Origin: Tritrichomonas musculus
Taxonomy: Eukaryota; Parabasalia; Tritrichomonadida; Tritrichomonadidae
Direction: 5' to 3'
Length of the DNA: 64,000 nt
NCBI GenBank assembly: GCA_039105265.1
Contig: JAPFFF010000042.1
Coordinates: forward strand, 372,001 to 436,000
Shown: positions 19,291-30,982 of the stretch, in pieces
Layout: every line of letters starts with the position of its first letter
Position numbering within the stretch: the stretch's first letter is position 1
The notes under the pieces: generated by a model
Database searches by the model: none
Told to the model about the DNA's origin: nothing
The model's input: only the letters and a program-made list of their open reading frames with translations
Made by a program: the position numbers and the translations under genes

Positions 19291-20173
19291 TTTAATGTAT
19301 CATTAATCCAACTTGGAAAAGGCGTATTAACAATTACGTGATCATTTGCTCCCAATTCTAAAAGAACCAGAGTTATAAAATTTTATGGAGCATCCCGTTC
19401 AAAATTTTTAAAAATACATTCAAACTTTTGCTGTTGAGTTCTGTATCTGGTCATATTAAGTGTTAATAATGCATAATTTAAGTCGCCAATAAATTATTTG
19501 AATAATATATTATAAGCATTTGATTGTTTAATAACATCAAAAACAACCAATTAAATGCTTATAATTAAATTCATAAATTCAATATTAATTATCAATTTGT
19601 TGGTGTTGACATTGATATCAAGTTTAAAATATTTTTCAACATAGAGTTTAAGATGTTAAATAATTATCGATTTTAATAATTTAATACATGATATCGAAAT
19701 CTCAGAAATATAAAAATATTCTTTTCTAAAAAGAATCAATTATATATTAAATCAATATAAAAGGAATATGTTTATTTAAGATACAAATGGTTTGCCAAAA
19801 AAAAATTTATATTTTCTAACAAACTCAGTTAAACTAGTTTAGAAAATGTAAATCTGTTTGACATTCTATGGGGCCAGGCTCCGGAAAATATATATAAATT
19901 CAAAAAATGCATCAATGACGATATAAATTTTGCACTTAATTGCTGTTTTAGCATTATCCCTTTGACAATTTTGTAAATATGCCAAATTCACTTGAGTTTT
20001 AATAGATTATAGCTATTTTTCGTACGAAAAAATGTTCAACATTTTTCTGAGTATGTTTAGTCATATGATAAACTTTTTGATTTATTTTTTTTTGAATAAG
20101 TCATTTCAAAAAATAACTTAATTTCAATCATTAATATCTTAGGGAAATCACCATATTTTTAACTTTTAATTTC
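19291..20173. other. Intergenic spacer with a small hairpin
   Basis: No supported gene. A 13-base inverted repeat (ATTATAAGCATTT) occurs at 19509-19521 and 19553-19565 with a 31-base loop. It may be a hairpin or a small element remnant. Confidence 0.45.
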
Positions 20174-20180
20174 ATTCCTG

Positions 20181-21254
20181 TAACCCTGTTCAAATGGGAT
20201 AAACCGCTGGGATAACCGAAATCCTGGGATAAAAAAAAAATCCCTTGGGATAAAAAAGTGTTTTAAATATTATTTTATAAAATTTTTTATGTATTTTATA
20301 AAATTTTTTCTAGAAATTTTTGTTTGATAAATAATCGTCCTATGTTTTATATTTTATATCACATTTCCCAAATAATATAACGTATTCGTATTCAATCTGG
20401 GATAAAAGTGGGATATTTTGAATGGTTTATGAATCCCAAAGGGATTTTTTTGATTAGTTTACAAATCCCAGTGGGATTTTCGAAACTTTTTGAATTGTTT
20501 TGATAAACTCTGTTTGGGATATTTTTGAAAGAATTGTGAAGATTGAAAGGGATTGTTTTTTGAATAATTCATATTTAGAATCATTATAACATCAAATTAT
20601 TTAATTTTCAAAACATCTAACATTATGATTTTTTCTATTTAAAACATTATATAATTCATTTTTTTAAAAAATATAATCAGAATTAACAAATAGTTTTTAA
20701 TATATTTAAATTTTTTGTAAAAAAACGATTATCTATTTTACTTTTCATAGGTTTACACTATTCAAAAACATAAAAAAAAAATATTGAAAAAAACAGACGA
20801 AGGAATAAGAATTAATGCAATCTAACACTATTTTATAAAACTAGACAAATGCGTAAAAGAATAAAAAAAAAAAATCGAGCATGGAATTGATAGTGTATAT
20901 TATATTGGATCATCGAATTTCAAAATTCTCGAACAACAAGCAAGAATCGCTCGAAACATCATCAAAGGGATTGATTTTGTAAACAAAGCATCATTGGATG
21001 AAGGATAGAAAAGCTTTTATGGGTAATATTTGATTTCTCTTATTTTTTCTAATGGATAGACAAAGAGTTTTTCAGAATTTAACCGTTTTTTATATATACA
21101 ATTGAGAACTTATTTGGTCAATATTTGATAACAATATACGATCAAAAAAGGTCAAATAATTGCTTTTTTTTTTTTTTTTTTTTTTTTTAGAAATCCCAAA
21201 TTCCAAGAAAATGCTCATCCCAAAAATCAAAAAAATCCCATTTGAACAGGGTTA
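20181..21254. mobile_element. Non-autonomous TIR DNA element, hAT-like by target duplication size
   Basis: A perfect 20-bp terminal inverted repeat (TAACCCTGTTCAAATGGGAT at 20181-20200; its complement at 21235-21254) bounds 1074 bp. The repeat is flanked by the direct repeat ATTCCTG (20174-20180 and 21255-21261), a 7- to 8-bp target duplication. The first 350 bases and the right end are studded with GGGAT/ATCCC motifs, which look like subterminal transposase-binding repeats. There is a long T run near 21164-21189. No transposase frame is present, so it would depend on an enzyme encoded elsewhere. Confidence 0.78.
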
Positions 21255-21648
21255 ATTCCTGTTTATCAAATTCTTGTATATATATTTATTAATATGAATC
21301 ATATGATAACCATAATATTTTTTCACCAAATGAAAAGATCAGCACGTTTACTTTTTATTTTCCACTTTTTGAATTTAATAGTAAAACTAACGATCAGATT
21401 TGACCAATTTAGAAATTTGAAAAAGTGATTTTTACCAAAATTTTACTCTTGGAAAATTAAATTTTTAACATTTACCGAGAACTTTGATGAAAAACATTTC
21501 TCTTCTTTTAATTAATTTATTAACTGACTAAAAAAAATAAAAAAAAAAATTATTGAAAGCTTGTCGAAAATTTTTCCAATTCAATTTGTTTCATTTCTTA
21601 AATTTTTTTTCAAAAGCTGGAATGCCATATTAGTAATTACTAGTTTTC

Positions 21649-23139
21649 ATGGCCTATGCCGATTTAAAGAGATTAATTCTAAAGAGCGATATTAAATTAT
21701 TTGAACATTTTATTATTTCAAAATCAATTGATATTGAGGAAATGGTTCCCAAATCTCTTCATGATCCAGAAATAGACAAAATTCGTAAATCTGACGATGA
21801 TTATACTTTTGTTGATTTATCTGCATACTATGGCGTACTTCCAATGTTCCAATATTTCATTAGTAAAATTCAATTTAAAATAATATTAGAATCAAATCAT
21901 AAATTTCCTCTAATTTTTTATGCTTTGAAAGGAAATAATAATGAAATTATTAATTATGTATTTGAAAAAAGAAATTTAGATGAAAATCTTTTCAATATTT
22001 ATGATGCTTTATATTTTTCGCTTAAACTTGGTAATATTAATTATCTCAATAAATTCTTTGAACTAGCAAAAGGACAAAGACCAGATACTGACCCAGAAAC
22101 AATTTTATATGATATATTTCAAGACAGCAATCAAATCAAAGAACATAAAATCCGTTCCCCACTCAAAATAGCAATCAAATCAAGGAACATTATGTGCGTA
22201 GCATTTATTCTCAATATATCTCAGATGGAAATACCTAAATTAATCAATACTAAAGCTGGAAAAGGAAAAAAACAAAGCAAAATAACACCTCTTCATATTG
22301 CAGCTAGATACGGTTGTGGTGATATTATGTATTTGCTTATTACGTTAAACCCAAAAATGATTAAAATGAAAGGAACAGATAAATATTTCCTACCATTTGT
22401 TGATGCTGTTAAATACAATCTTATTCCTTTGAATTACGAAGAGTTTTTTAAGCATGGGGTTATTAAAAGTATAAACGAACCGGATTCAACAAAGAACAAT
22501 GCACTTCACTACGCTATTAAAAATGGGAATATTAATGCGGTCAATATTCTACTAGCCCAAAATAATATAGATGTTAATGCAAAAGGAGAAGATGGAAAAA
22601 CGCCCATCCACTTGGCAGCACAGGCTTGCAGCTTCGAAATACTTACACGACTCCTAAACGATCCTAATCTAAATATTTTTCTAAAAGACGACTACGATAA
22701 TTTAGCCATTCATGAAGCAGCAGAATCCAACTGGCCCGAAGGTTTTCTTGAAATTCTTTCTCATACAGCCAAAAAAATTATTGAAAAACGCCAAACTCAT
22801 GCTTCTTTGCCTCCCCCATCGGATTATGCATTATCAGGATATTCAGAACCAAGTGGAGGTTTTGGTGATCAACAAATAAATCTTCAAGCATCATCTTCTA
22901 TTTCAATTAATCCAAACATAAGCAATAAAAATTCTCAATTCGGCATTAATTTTTACACATCAAATGATAATAAAGATAATGGCACGACAAATAATAGTTT
23001 AAATCCATCTGCAAGCGGTTTTCAATTTAGACCTTACTTATTAAGCAATAGCTCCATTCCTCCAAAATATACCACAAGTAGTAATATTAAACAAACTATT
23101 CCTCCATCACTTAATCCAGACATTTCTATTACTAATCAA

Positions 23140-23170
<31 letters not shown>

Positions 23171-23886
23171 TGAATTCTACTAAAAATTGTATTAGACAAA
23201 ATAGCACACCTAATTTCCAAATAAGCCCCAATTCAATCGTTTTTCAAAGCAACGATAATGATCTTAATCCTTCTCATAATCCATTCCTGAATAATAATAA
23301 TCAAAGTTTGAATTCTAATTCGAGCATTTCAAATAATAATAATGATCACAATAATGATGATGGCAATGACACAATTGACAATTTTGGGATTGAAACAGCA
23401 CTTTTTTCAACAAATAAAATGGGATTAAATTGTATTCATATAGCATCAATAAAAAATTGTACTCATATATTTGAGGCCATAGAAGAAAAATACCCTTTAA
23501 TATGTGAAAGAATTTTTACTATTCAGTCTGGTTTAACAGGCTTTACGGTACTTCACTACCTTGCCATTTGCGGTCATGATAAATTACTTAACTACATTCT
23601 AGATATTCATAAAAATATTTATGTTGACATTCACGGCAAAGATCCAATCGTATCTCCTCTATATTTAGCTTCAAAATTTAATCAAGATAAATGTGTAAAA
23701 GTTCTGAAGTTGCATGGTGCTCAAACTTCAAAAATGACAAAGAGATTAAGAAACCCTTCTCAATATATCCATTATTCATTTATGCAAGTATTATTATTCG
23801 CTGATGAAAATTTGTTAAAAAATATATTTTTAGACGAAGACCAACTTCCTCCTAACTACTATGAAAGCCAAATGACGGCTCCATGA
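21649..23886 (+). CDS. Ankyrin-repeat protein with N/S-rich insert
   Basis: The 745-residue product begins with a helical N-terminal region common in trichomonad ankyrin proteins. Ankyrin repeats follow: TPLHIAARYGCGDIMYLL near residue 208, NALHYAIKNGNINAVNILL near 284, KTPIHLAAQACSFEILTRLL near 319 and NLAIHEAAE near 353. A long S/N-rich low-complexity stretch (about 385-580, with an N run from AAT repeats) separates these from a second ankyrin block (GLNCIHIASIK, then FTVLHYLAICGHDKLLNYIL). Ankyrin repeats mediate protein contacts; the partner is unknown. TTTTCATGG surrounds the start, so a TCA precedes the T of the ATG. Confidence 0.83.
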
Positions 23887-24215
23887 TGATGCGCGGTTAA
23901 TGAGCTAATATTATGTATTTAATAAATTAATAATAATTATCAATTTTTTTTTATGAGAGATGAAACGTAAAAATACACTTGGCTTATACTTTTATTAAAA
24001 AATAAATATAAAATAGAAAGCTTTTATATATATATATATAAATAGGATCGTTTGTGGATGATCCATCATCAATTTTTTTTCCAAGCTTAGGATCATCTTG
24101 TATATGACATTCAAAAGTATCAAAAATCTCAAAGTCTGGAAGGAAATTTACAAGATCAATGAATTTATTGATAACTGCGTTTTGTTTAAATATTTGAGAA
24201 ACAGTTCTTTTTTTT
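23887..24215. other. Intergenic spacer
   Basis: AT-rich sequence with a short (TA)n run near 24028. No gene or repeat of note apart from the T run that abuts the TIR element on its right. Confidence 0.45.
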
Positions 24216-24998
24216 AGAGGTATTCACCTTAAGTGACTTAACGGTCATTTTTCTTCTTTAAAATGTATTTTTAATTTTTTGAGCTAAATACAGATTATTT
24301 TTATTTCTTTTTATCATCAAAATAATTTATAAAATGTTTAAATGACAATTTGAATATTAAATTGAAGAAAAAATCATATTTTAGTTAACAATATAATTAT
24401 ATCATTTTATTTATAACATCGAATATATTTTGGATATCTTCATTATTCCAAAGTATTGTCACAATAAATGAAAATTTCTAATTATTTCCTAATTCAGAAA
24501 CTGCAAAATCTGCATTCTTCATACTTTCAAACCCAAAAAGCATTTTTAAAGAAAAACAGATGATAACTTCAAAAATTGTCTTTATATGATTCTACATCTT
24601 TAATATAATGATTATATTGGCCATGAGAATTTATTCCTAGAAGCATTAGTGATTTTATGCGGCCAATTTTTTGGAAAATATGTTTCATTTATTAGACTCA
24701 AAATAAAAAATAAACGTTTTTTAACGTACATATAATTACAAAAATATTCAAAATTTTTAATAAAATTAAAGTGGCATTTTGGAACATTTTTCTTTCAATT
24801 TTTTTCTACGATATTTTACGGTTTTGAATGGCTCATAAACATTGAAAAAAATAATTTTTTTTATAAAATCGAATTTTCTCAAAAACTAGCGCATAAATAA
24901 TTTTGCAATTTTTAATGTATCATTTATTAAATAAATGCGTTTTAATTTTTATATTTTTTTTAAAAAATACAGTCAAAATCCTCAAAGTGAATACCTCT
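24216..24998. mobile_element. Candidate non-autonomous TIR element, 783 bp
   Basis: AGAGGTATTCAC at 24216-24227 is matched by its complement at 24987-24998, and the similarity continues imperfectly inward for about 25 more bases. Both ends abut T runs, so a target duplication cannot be read. No reading frame inside. The family is unknown. Confidence 0.5.
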
Positions 24999-25856
24999 TT
25001 TTTTTTTTTATTCAACATTGGACATATTAAAATGCATTAGAATTGTTAAAATGTTTCTATATTACAATATTTATATAGGATCGTCTGACTTTTAAGTATT
25101 CCAAAAAACTACAAATAGGTATATTAAAGATTGTATTCAGAAAAGGTGAGATAGAATTTGATAATAAATCATGAAAAGGATCAAGATGGTCCAGTACAAA
25201 TGTTTTTTTTCAACAATCATATGAAATAAGATTACGAACTGTTTCATAACTGTATCGATTATATATACTATTCCATCTACAAAATTTTATTCGAAATTTT
25301 GCAGGCAGCAATGCTGAAGACAAAACAAAACAAAAAAATGAAAATAATTTGAATATTAGCAAATATTACACTTCTTTACCATAATTATTAAAAATCTTTA
25401 TTTAAAGTTTAATCTTATGATAAATATTCAAGAGTAAACCTATCTCTTGCACTGCATTAATGAAACATGATAATCAAATGAAAAATTAATATAATTTTTC
25501 AATAATTAACGAAAACCAAATTTAAATGATTATCTTTTTTAAATTGAAATATCACAAATTATTATTGTTTCAATTTAGCTTCCATTTACAAATTTAGATA
25601 AAAATCTTATGATAATTTATATTAATACAAATAATTATATATATATTTTATTTTTTAAAAACAAATTATCTAAAGTTAAAAAAGATAAATACAATAAAAA
25701 AAATTTGAATTAAAATTTTGATAAATTCAATTTTGAGTTTTGTTGAATTATTACTCACATTTTTTTATATAAAATATCTATAAAAAGTTTAAAATAAAAA
25801 TAATTATTTTAAAAAGTCATTTCAATGTGATTTCTTTTATTTACATTTAATCAAAG
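24999..25856. other. Gene-free AT-rich spacer
   Basis: No supported reading frame or RNA gene. The sequence becomes extremely AT-rich toward the C2-like gene at 25857. Confidence 0.5.
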
Positions 25857-26438
25857 ATGCAGAATGTATATGGATTAAATATTCAGTTATATGCATTCCA
25901 ATTAAATCATGATTTACTTCATAATAACGAAAAAATTCGAGTTAGCATCACAACCCTTCCTGAAGAAAAAAAGCAGCATTTCCGTATTAATCCAAAATAC
26001 ATCAACAATATTAATCATTTTTTTTCAGTGAATATTACCAAAAGAACCAAAAAAATTGTATTTGTTTTTAGAAGAAAAAATTTTCTTAGAAATGATCCCA
26101 TTATTGCATCGACAATTATAACTGATGATGAAATTCCAAAAACCATTAGTGATACCAATAACACAGAGCTAAAAACAATATTCATTTTTGAACCTTTATC
26201 AAAAATTAGAAAAGAAAATCGTGAGTTTGGAAAATGTTATACAAGTAAAAATAACATCAATTCAAATAGAAGAATAGTTGGACAAATGAATATTCAGTTT
26301 CAATTAACAGATCCTTTTCCAGAGCAAGAATACCATAATAAAAGTAAAAAGAATGGGCATAATTTCAAAAAGACAGGTTATGAAAAAATGAAAAATAATG
26401 AGAATATAGAGGCAAATGCACTATACAATAACTATTAG
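25857..26438 (+). CDS. Small C2-domain-like protein
   Basis: The 193-residue product looks like a beta-sandwich of C2 type over about residues 5-150. It has alternating strands (YGLNIQLYAFQL, KIRVSITTL, NHFFSVNITKRTKKIVFVFRR, LKTIFIFEPL), the pattern of short C2-like proteins that are numerous in trichomonads. The calcium-binding aspartate loops are not clear. The C-terminal 40 residues are K/N-rich and probably disordered. TCAAAG immediately precedes the ATG. No partner can be inferred from the neighbourhood. Confidence 0.55.
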   Translation: MQNVYGLNIQLYAFQLNHDLLHNNEKIRVSITTLPEEKKQHFRINPKYINNINHFFSVNITKRTKKIVFVFRRKNFLRNDPIIASTIITDDEIPKTISDTNNTELKTIFIFEPLSKIRKENREFGKCYTSKNNINSNRRIVGQMNIQFQLTDPFPEQEYHNKSKKNGHNFKKTGYEKMKNNENIEANALYNNY

Positions 26439-26640
26439 AAAAGCGGTTTGGGAATTTTAAATTTTTAATAATATGGGCTTTCTGTTTGAATATTCTAACT
26501 TATATTTATACATAAAAAGTAACTTTTAACTTTTTTCCGATAATTACTTCAGGCATAAAAGAATTCGAATTTAATTCAAAAATATACTTCTTTTTGTTAG
26601 AAGAAAAAAATTATCAATATTATGAAATAAATCGCTAATA

Positions 26641-27345
26641 TTAAGATGTTTCTTGATGACTTAAAGAAGAATCTATTTGCACTCTTTTTTCTTTGTCTTT
26701 GACAAGTAAAAATAAAAAAATCTCCAAGAATTTAATCATTTCAGCATGATCGTGACATTGAAAGAGCATTTCAGGCTTCTGACTTGATTTATCTATTATC
26801 ATTTCAAAGCATGCCCCTTGCCTATTATCAAAAGGCAACGGTCTCACATACGATATTTGAGAAAATTGATAGATTTGTTTTTCAGTTGGCGAGCGATTGG
26901 TTTTGAAACCTTGAGGATCAATTGAACATTCCACATTTTTTCCACCAAGAAAACCACTTTTTTTATCTTTAAAAGACGATTCAAACGTTAATGTTTCAAT
27001 CCCGTCTTGAAGAATTTTTGCCCAACACTCTCTGCCTTCAACAAGCGCTTGGTTTAGATCTAAAATATCAAATCTATTATTAGTTGATAATGTGATTGAA
27101 AAAGGACCAACAAGTGAATTTGCTTCTGTAGTAAGTAAAAGAGAATTAACAGGAGCATTATCCTGAGGTTGTGGTGGTTTAAAGTCAGAAAATCCGAGAT
27201 GAATAGTTAATAAAGGGGATTCGCTTGGCTTAGAAGAAATTTCTAGCCAAAAATTATTAACAGTGGCCCAACGAAGCGTTAGTTTGGGTTTCTTTGGTTC
27301 AGATGGCGTGTAAATATACCATCCAACTTTTGGAACATTACTCAT
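26641..27345 (-). CDS. Uncharacterised protein with PH-like C-terminal half
   Basis: The 234-residue product is not firmly recognised. The second half (about 115-225) reads like a PH fold: a strand-rich stretch (KQIYQFSQISYVRPLPF, ACFEMIIDK, PEMLFQCHDHAEM) followed by a final helix (KFLEIFLFLLVK). The first half could be a second PH-like module (LTLRWATVNNFWLEIS). PH domains bind phosphoinositides or proteins; neither is shown here. It has its own ATG and a stop just after an S/Q-rich tail. Confidence 0.5.
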   Translation of the reverse strand: MSNVPKVGWYIYTPSEPKKPKLTLRWATVNNFWLEISSKPSESPLLTIHLGFSDFKPPQPQDNAPVNSLLLTTEANSLVGPFSITLSTNNRFDILDLNQALVEGRECWAKILQDGIETLTFESSFKDKKSGFLGGKNVECSIDPQGFKTNRSPTEKQIYQFSQISYVRPLPFDNRQGACFEMIIDKSSQKPEMLFQCHDHAEMIKFLEIFLFLLVKDKEKRVQIDSSLSHQETS

Positions 27346-27940
27346 TTATTAGATTTCAAATATTTCAGATTGAATAAGTCTTATTCAATAAGATATGCAA
27401 TTCAAAATTTTCTTTCAATTTCGTTTTTATAATTATCTTTGCATATAACTTTTAATAATATTAATATTTCTATACATTTATAATTAACCAAACTTTTATT
27501 AGTAATATATTTTTTAATATATTGATAAGAACTTGATTTTTTTTTTGTTTGTATCTTAATAAAACATTGGCCAAATCAATATTAAATTTTATATTGTATA
27601 TTTGTTTCCTATTCAATGCTTACATATCTTCAAATAAATTTGCTATCTATGTCAAAGGTTCTAAACATAGTACATATTTTTTTACATTTCAAAAAACTTT
27701 TAAATTCGTTTTATTCAGATAAAAAATGATGAAAACTACACACATGTATTTAATAAAAAAACATTTATATTCAAAGAAGAGTATTCTATATTTAAAACCT
27801 TTATTAAAAATCATATTTTGGAGGTGATTAAAATTTTATAAGAATTCGAAATTATGTTTTAATCATATAGAACGATATTATAATAATAATGTTTGGAGGA
27901 ATCTGAATTAAAAATTTGACATAATGTTTTTATCACTGCA
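27346..27940. other. Intergenic spacer
   Basis: AT-rich sequence between two minus-strand genes. I saw no gene, RNA or significant repeat. Confidence 0.5.
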
Positions 27941-29134
27941 TCAATTGTCTTCGCTAGTTTCTTCTTCTTCGTCCTCATCGTCTTCGTCGTCTTCATCGTC
28001 ATCCTCTTCAACACCTAACATTTTGTTATTAATAGAAATGGTATCACCTCTTTGCAAATGTACAAAAACTACTCCACTCATTTCTTCAGTTTGCGAAGAT
28101 CCAGTTAATGCAGAAGCTTGAGTCTGTTGGAGTCCATCTAATGAATTGATTATATTTTGAGGCATTGTGTAAAATGGAATCGAACCATCTAAGAATTGAT
28201 CGACAAATTTTTTAGATGCAAGATGTTGCTTTAATTGCCAATTTTTACAAAGAGTCGTGATTACGTCGTCAGGAGTTTCTTGCATAGGGATTTTCAATGC
28301 TAAGAACAAATTATCATCAGCTTTTCTTGCCATTATTCGAATTGCAAAATCATACATTGAACTTAAATAATCGCTTGCCTTCAAAAGAGAAATTTCTGCT
28401 GTAGGCTTAACAAATTTATAAGAGGGGACTTCAATGAAAAGTTGAGGGTTCAATTGGCAAATGCTTGATTTACCGACTGATGAAATTCCGATTACAGCAA
28501 TTTTTTGAGCATTTGGAGCAAGAGAGAGTACAATTTCTTGGATTGCTGGCAACGATGCTTGTTGATTGATAGCGGAAATAGCAATTGTTGGAGCTACATT
28601 CTTTAATTCTTGTATCCATCCAATAACAACTTCTCTTGGAACAAGATCAATCTTATTAATAAAAATGAACATAGGCTTTTTATTTTTTTCTAAAATTTCA
28701 TTTTCAGCTTCACAAAGACGACATGCAGTTGGATCCCTAGCATCCAATACCTCAATCACTGCATCTGCTTTATCAATACTATTCTTTAGAGCATCAAATG
28801 ATTCTCTTGCTTCTCTCACTTTTTCTTTATGCTGTTCAGATATTTGACGCTTGACTTCGGCAATATGCTTATCATATGGCTTCGTTTTATCTTCAGTACG
28901 TGTGGATTGAATGGGACGAATAACATCATTCAAAAATTTAGAACTTTCATGAACTTGCGCTTCAATCATTTCTCTAAAAGGCAAGTTTTGAGGAGCCTTC
29001 AGCATTTTCTTTGTTCTTTTAGGATATTTCTTGTTCTTGGCTTCTTTCTTCATACGAGCATGCTTTGCTTTTGCTTTCTTTCTAATAACAGAAGCAATTT
29101 TAAGTGAGGAACGATGCGATTTGGATTTTCCCAT
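27941..29134 (-). CDS. Nucleostemin/GNL3-type nucleolar GTPase (circularly permuted)
   Basis: The product is about 397 residues. It opens with a very basic N-terminus (RKKAKAKHARMKKEAKNKK), typical of the GNL3 N-terminal and nucleolar-targeting region. The GTPase motifs come in permuted order: DARDP, then NKIDLV (G4), then SAINQ (G5), then GISSVGKSS (P-loop). This order defines the YlqF/Nug1/nucleostemin family, which acts in 60S ribosome assembly and export. The C-terminus is a run of D/E. The frame stays open upstream to a TTG, but the ATG at 29134 preceded by TCATTAC is the better start. Confidence 0.9.
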   Translation of the reverse strand: MGKSKSHRSSLKIASVIRKKAKAKHARMKKEAKNKKYPKRTKKMLKAPQNLPFREMIEAQVHESSKFLNDVIRPIQSTRTEDKTKPYDKHIAEVKRQISEQHKEKVREARESFDALKNSIDKADAVIEVLDARDPTACRLCEAENEILEKNKKPMFIFINKIDLVPREVVIGWIQELKNVAPTIAISAINQQASLPAIQEIVLSLAPNAQKIAVIGISSVGKSSICQLNPQLFIEVPSYKFVKPTAEISLLKASDYLSSMYDFAIRIMARKADDNLFLALKIPMQETPDDVITTLCKNWQLKQHLASKKFVDQFLDGSIPFYTMPQNIINSLDGLQQTQASALTGSSQTEEMSGVVFVHLQRGDTISINNKMLGVEEDDDEDDEDDEDEEEETSEDN

Positions 29135-29141
29135 GTAATGA
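29135..29141 (-). promoter_or_regulatory. Putative initiator (TCATTAC) of the GNL3-like gene
   Basis: On the minus strand TCATTAC touches the ATG at 29134; it matches the trichomonad initiator and decides the start. Confidence 0.5.
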
Positions 29142-30414
29142 ATAGATTTGTAAATTGAATTCAACGTTGGTCGACCAAAATCATAAATATATACAAAATT
29201 CTTTTGAAACGATCAAATAAACCATTAAAATAATTTTTTTTCAAATCTCATTATATTTTGATGATACCTCAATTAGTTCAAAATATTTTACATCATAAAC
29301 ATAAAAATATATGTAGTATATACTATAATATATTTTTGCTGTTAATTGGAAAATAATAATAAAAATATGATTCAATTCAACATGTTTTGAATTTATTTTC
29401 ATCGTTATACCATTGAATTTTTTTTTTTTTTTTAAATATTCATATCTTTATAAATAAAATAAAATTTGAAAATCATAATTTTAATTTATAAAAGATATCA
29501 ATTGATATTATAATAAAAAATTTTGAGTACATTAAATATCGCCAAAACATTTTGCAAATCAGATATGATCCATAAATGATTTTATATCGCCAAAAGAGTT
29601 AATCAAATGGATTCATTCAGAAAATTTATAAAAATCTTGGAATACATATATCAAAAGTTTTGTGAATAACCTCTAATAAAATATTATGGTCATAAATTTT
29701 TCTTATATTTAATATCAGAAATCACGTGATGTGAAATTTTTTTTGAAAGAAAATATTCACCTTAAGGTAAAATATTTTACATGATTTGAAAATATAAATA
29801 TCTTAATAAATATTTATTTTTTTTAAAATTTAATTGGTCTCAAAAACAATAAGAACTAATACTCGAATTTATAAAATAATGAACAATTTATAGATTATAA
29901 ATTATTAAAATTTTATTAATTTTAATGATTTAATTGACAGATACCAGCAAACTTTAATTAAACTTTAATTATTAAAGTTATACTTTAGACATTCCAAATT
30001 TTTGTTAAATTTTTTGTAATATTTATTTGGCTTTTTAAGAATGAATTAAAATATGATTTTTCTTATTTTGCAGACATCAAAGATATTATTCTTGTTTTCT
30101 TCATCTTCTTTGATTTTTTTGTCTTTATATTCCTCATCCTTTTTTAAATCTTCTCGATGATTTAGAACGCATAATTTAAGTTCACAAAAATGCTTTTTAT
30201 TTAATTTTGGTAGGATAAATTTATAATAAAGGTGGTTTAGCCAAGTTATTAGATGATTATTTCAATAAAATTGTATATTTTTTTTAATCAGTTTTGAGAG
30301 AAAATCTTGTGTAATTTCTGAAGAAAAAAAAAAAAAAAAAATTTAAAATTGAATGCAAAAAGTTATATGTAACATTGAAATAGTCGTCTGATTTATCGAA
30401 TCCAGTTTATCCGA
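29142..30414. other. Gene-free AT-rich spacer left of the transposon island
   Basis: No supported gene. A minus-strand open stretch near 30060-30160 encodes a K/E/D-rich peptide without a start and is probably a fragment or chance. A long A run lies near 30325-30342. ATTCACCTTAAG occurs near 29755 and also at 24222 in the 783-bp TIR element, suggesting a related remnant. Confidence 0.4.
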
Positions 30415-30640
30415 TCAACAAAAAGGTCGTACAACTATATTGAATATAAAATAAAATTAAATAAATTTGTCTTAATAAATAATTTATTTAATAATTATAA
30501 TATATAATTTATATATTTTATATCTGATATTATAAAATGTAATGGTTGAAATAAAGACTTTAATTAAAATTCAATATATACATCGATTTCTTATATATTT
30601 GTATCATTTAAAAAATATAGATACCATTTGAATGGATATA

Positions 30641-30826
30641 CTATGTGTTATACAAATAATATTTTACTTTTTGACGAAATCCTTCAGTAACTGAAATATA
30701 AGACTTTTTATATTTATGAAACCAATCAACTAAATCTTCATTTTTAGAAAAAACTGACATTTGATTTGGAATGAAATTCAAATATATTAGAAAGTAAGTG
30801 CATATAAATAAAATTATATTCTTCAT
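30641..30826 (-). pseudogene. Fragment resembling signal peptide plus I29 propeptide of a papain-family protease
   Basis: A 61-codon frame with ATG and stop. The start (MKNIILFICTYFLIYLNF) is a good signal peptide. What follows (FSKNEDLVDWFHKYKKSY, then FRQKVKYYLYN) matches the spacing of the cathepsin-L propeptide I29 (W...Y...E..FR...YxxN), which is abundant in trichomonad secreted cysteine proteases. No catalytic domain follows. The fragment lies inside the outer TIR element, so it may be a captured host-gene piece. A chance resemblance is possible because the segment is short. Confidence 0.4.
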
Positions 30827-30915
30827 TGGACTCCTGTAACGTCCATTTTTTTTAAAATCATCATTTAATAATTCAACAAATTCAATTTTTCTGCATTTTT
30901 ATCTAAAAAATGAAT

Positions 30916-30982
30916 TTTACAAATTCCACGTAGCACTTTTTGAGAGCCGAGCTCTCAAAAAGTGCTACGTGGAATTTGTAAA
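30916..30982. repeat. 67-bp near-perfect palindrome
   Basis: Two perfect 32-base arms (30916-30947 and 30951-30982) around the 3-base centre CGA. It would form a long stable hairpin or cruciform. It lies within the outer TIR element. A second, weaker hairpin with ACTTTTTGAG arms follows at 30999-31026. Confidence 0.9.

Noticed and set aside
27924-28121. Plus-strand serine-run frame opposite the acidic tail of the GNL3-like gene
   Set aside because: The serine run is the antisense of the D/E codons.
30641-30667. TAACACATAG on the minus strand as a trichomonad intron 3' end
   Set aside because: It resembles the RCTAACACAYAG motif, but no matching 5' GTATGT-like site lies at a suitable distance and splicing would not extend the reading frame usefully.
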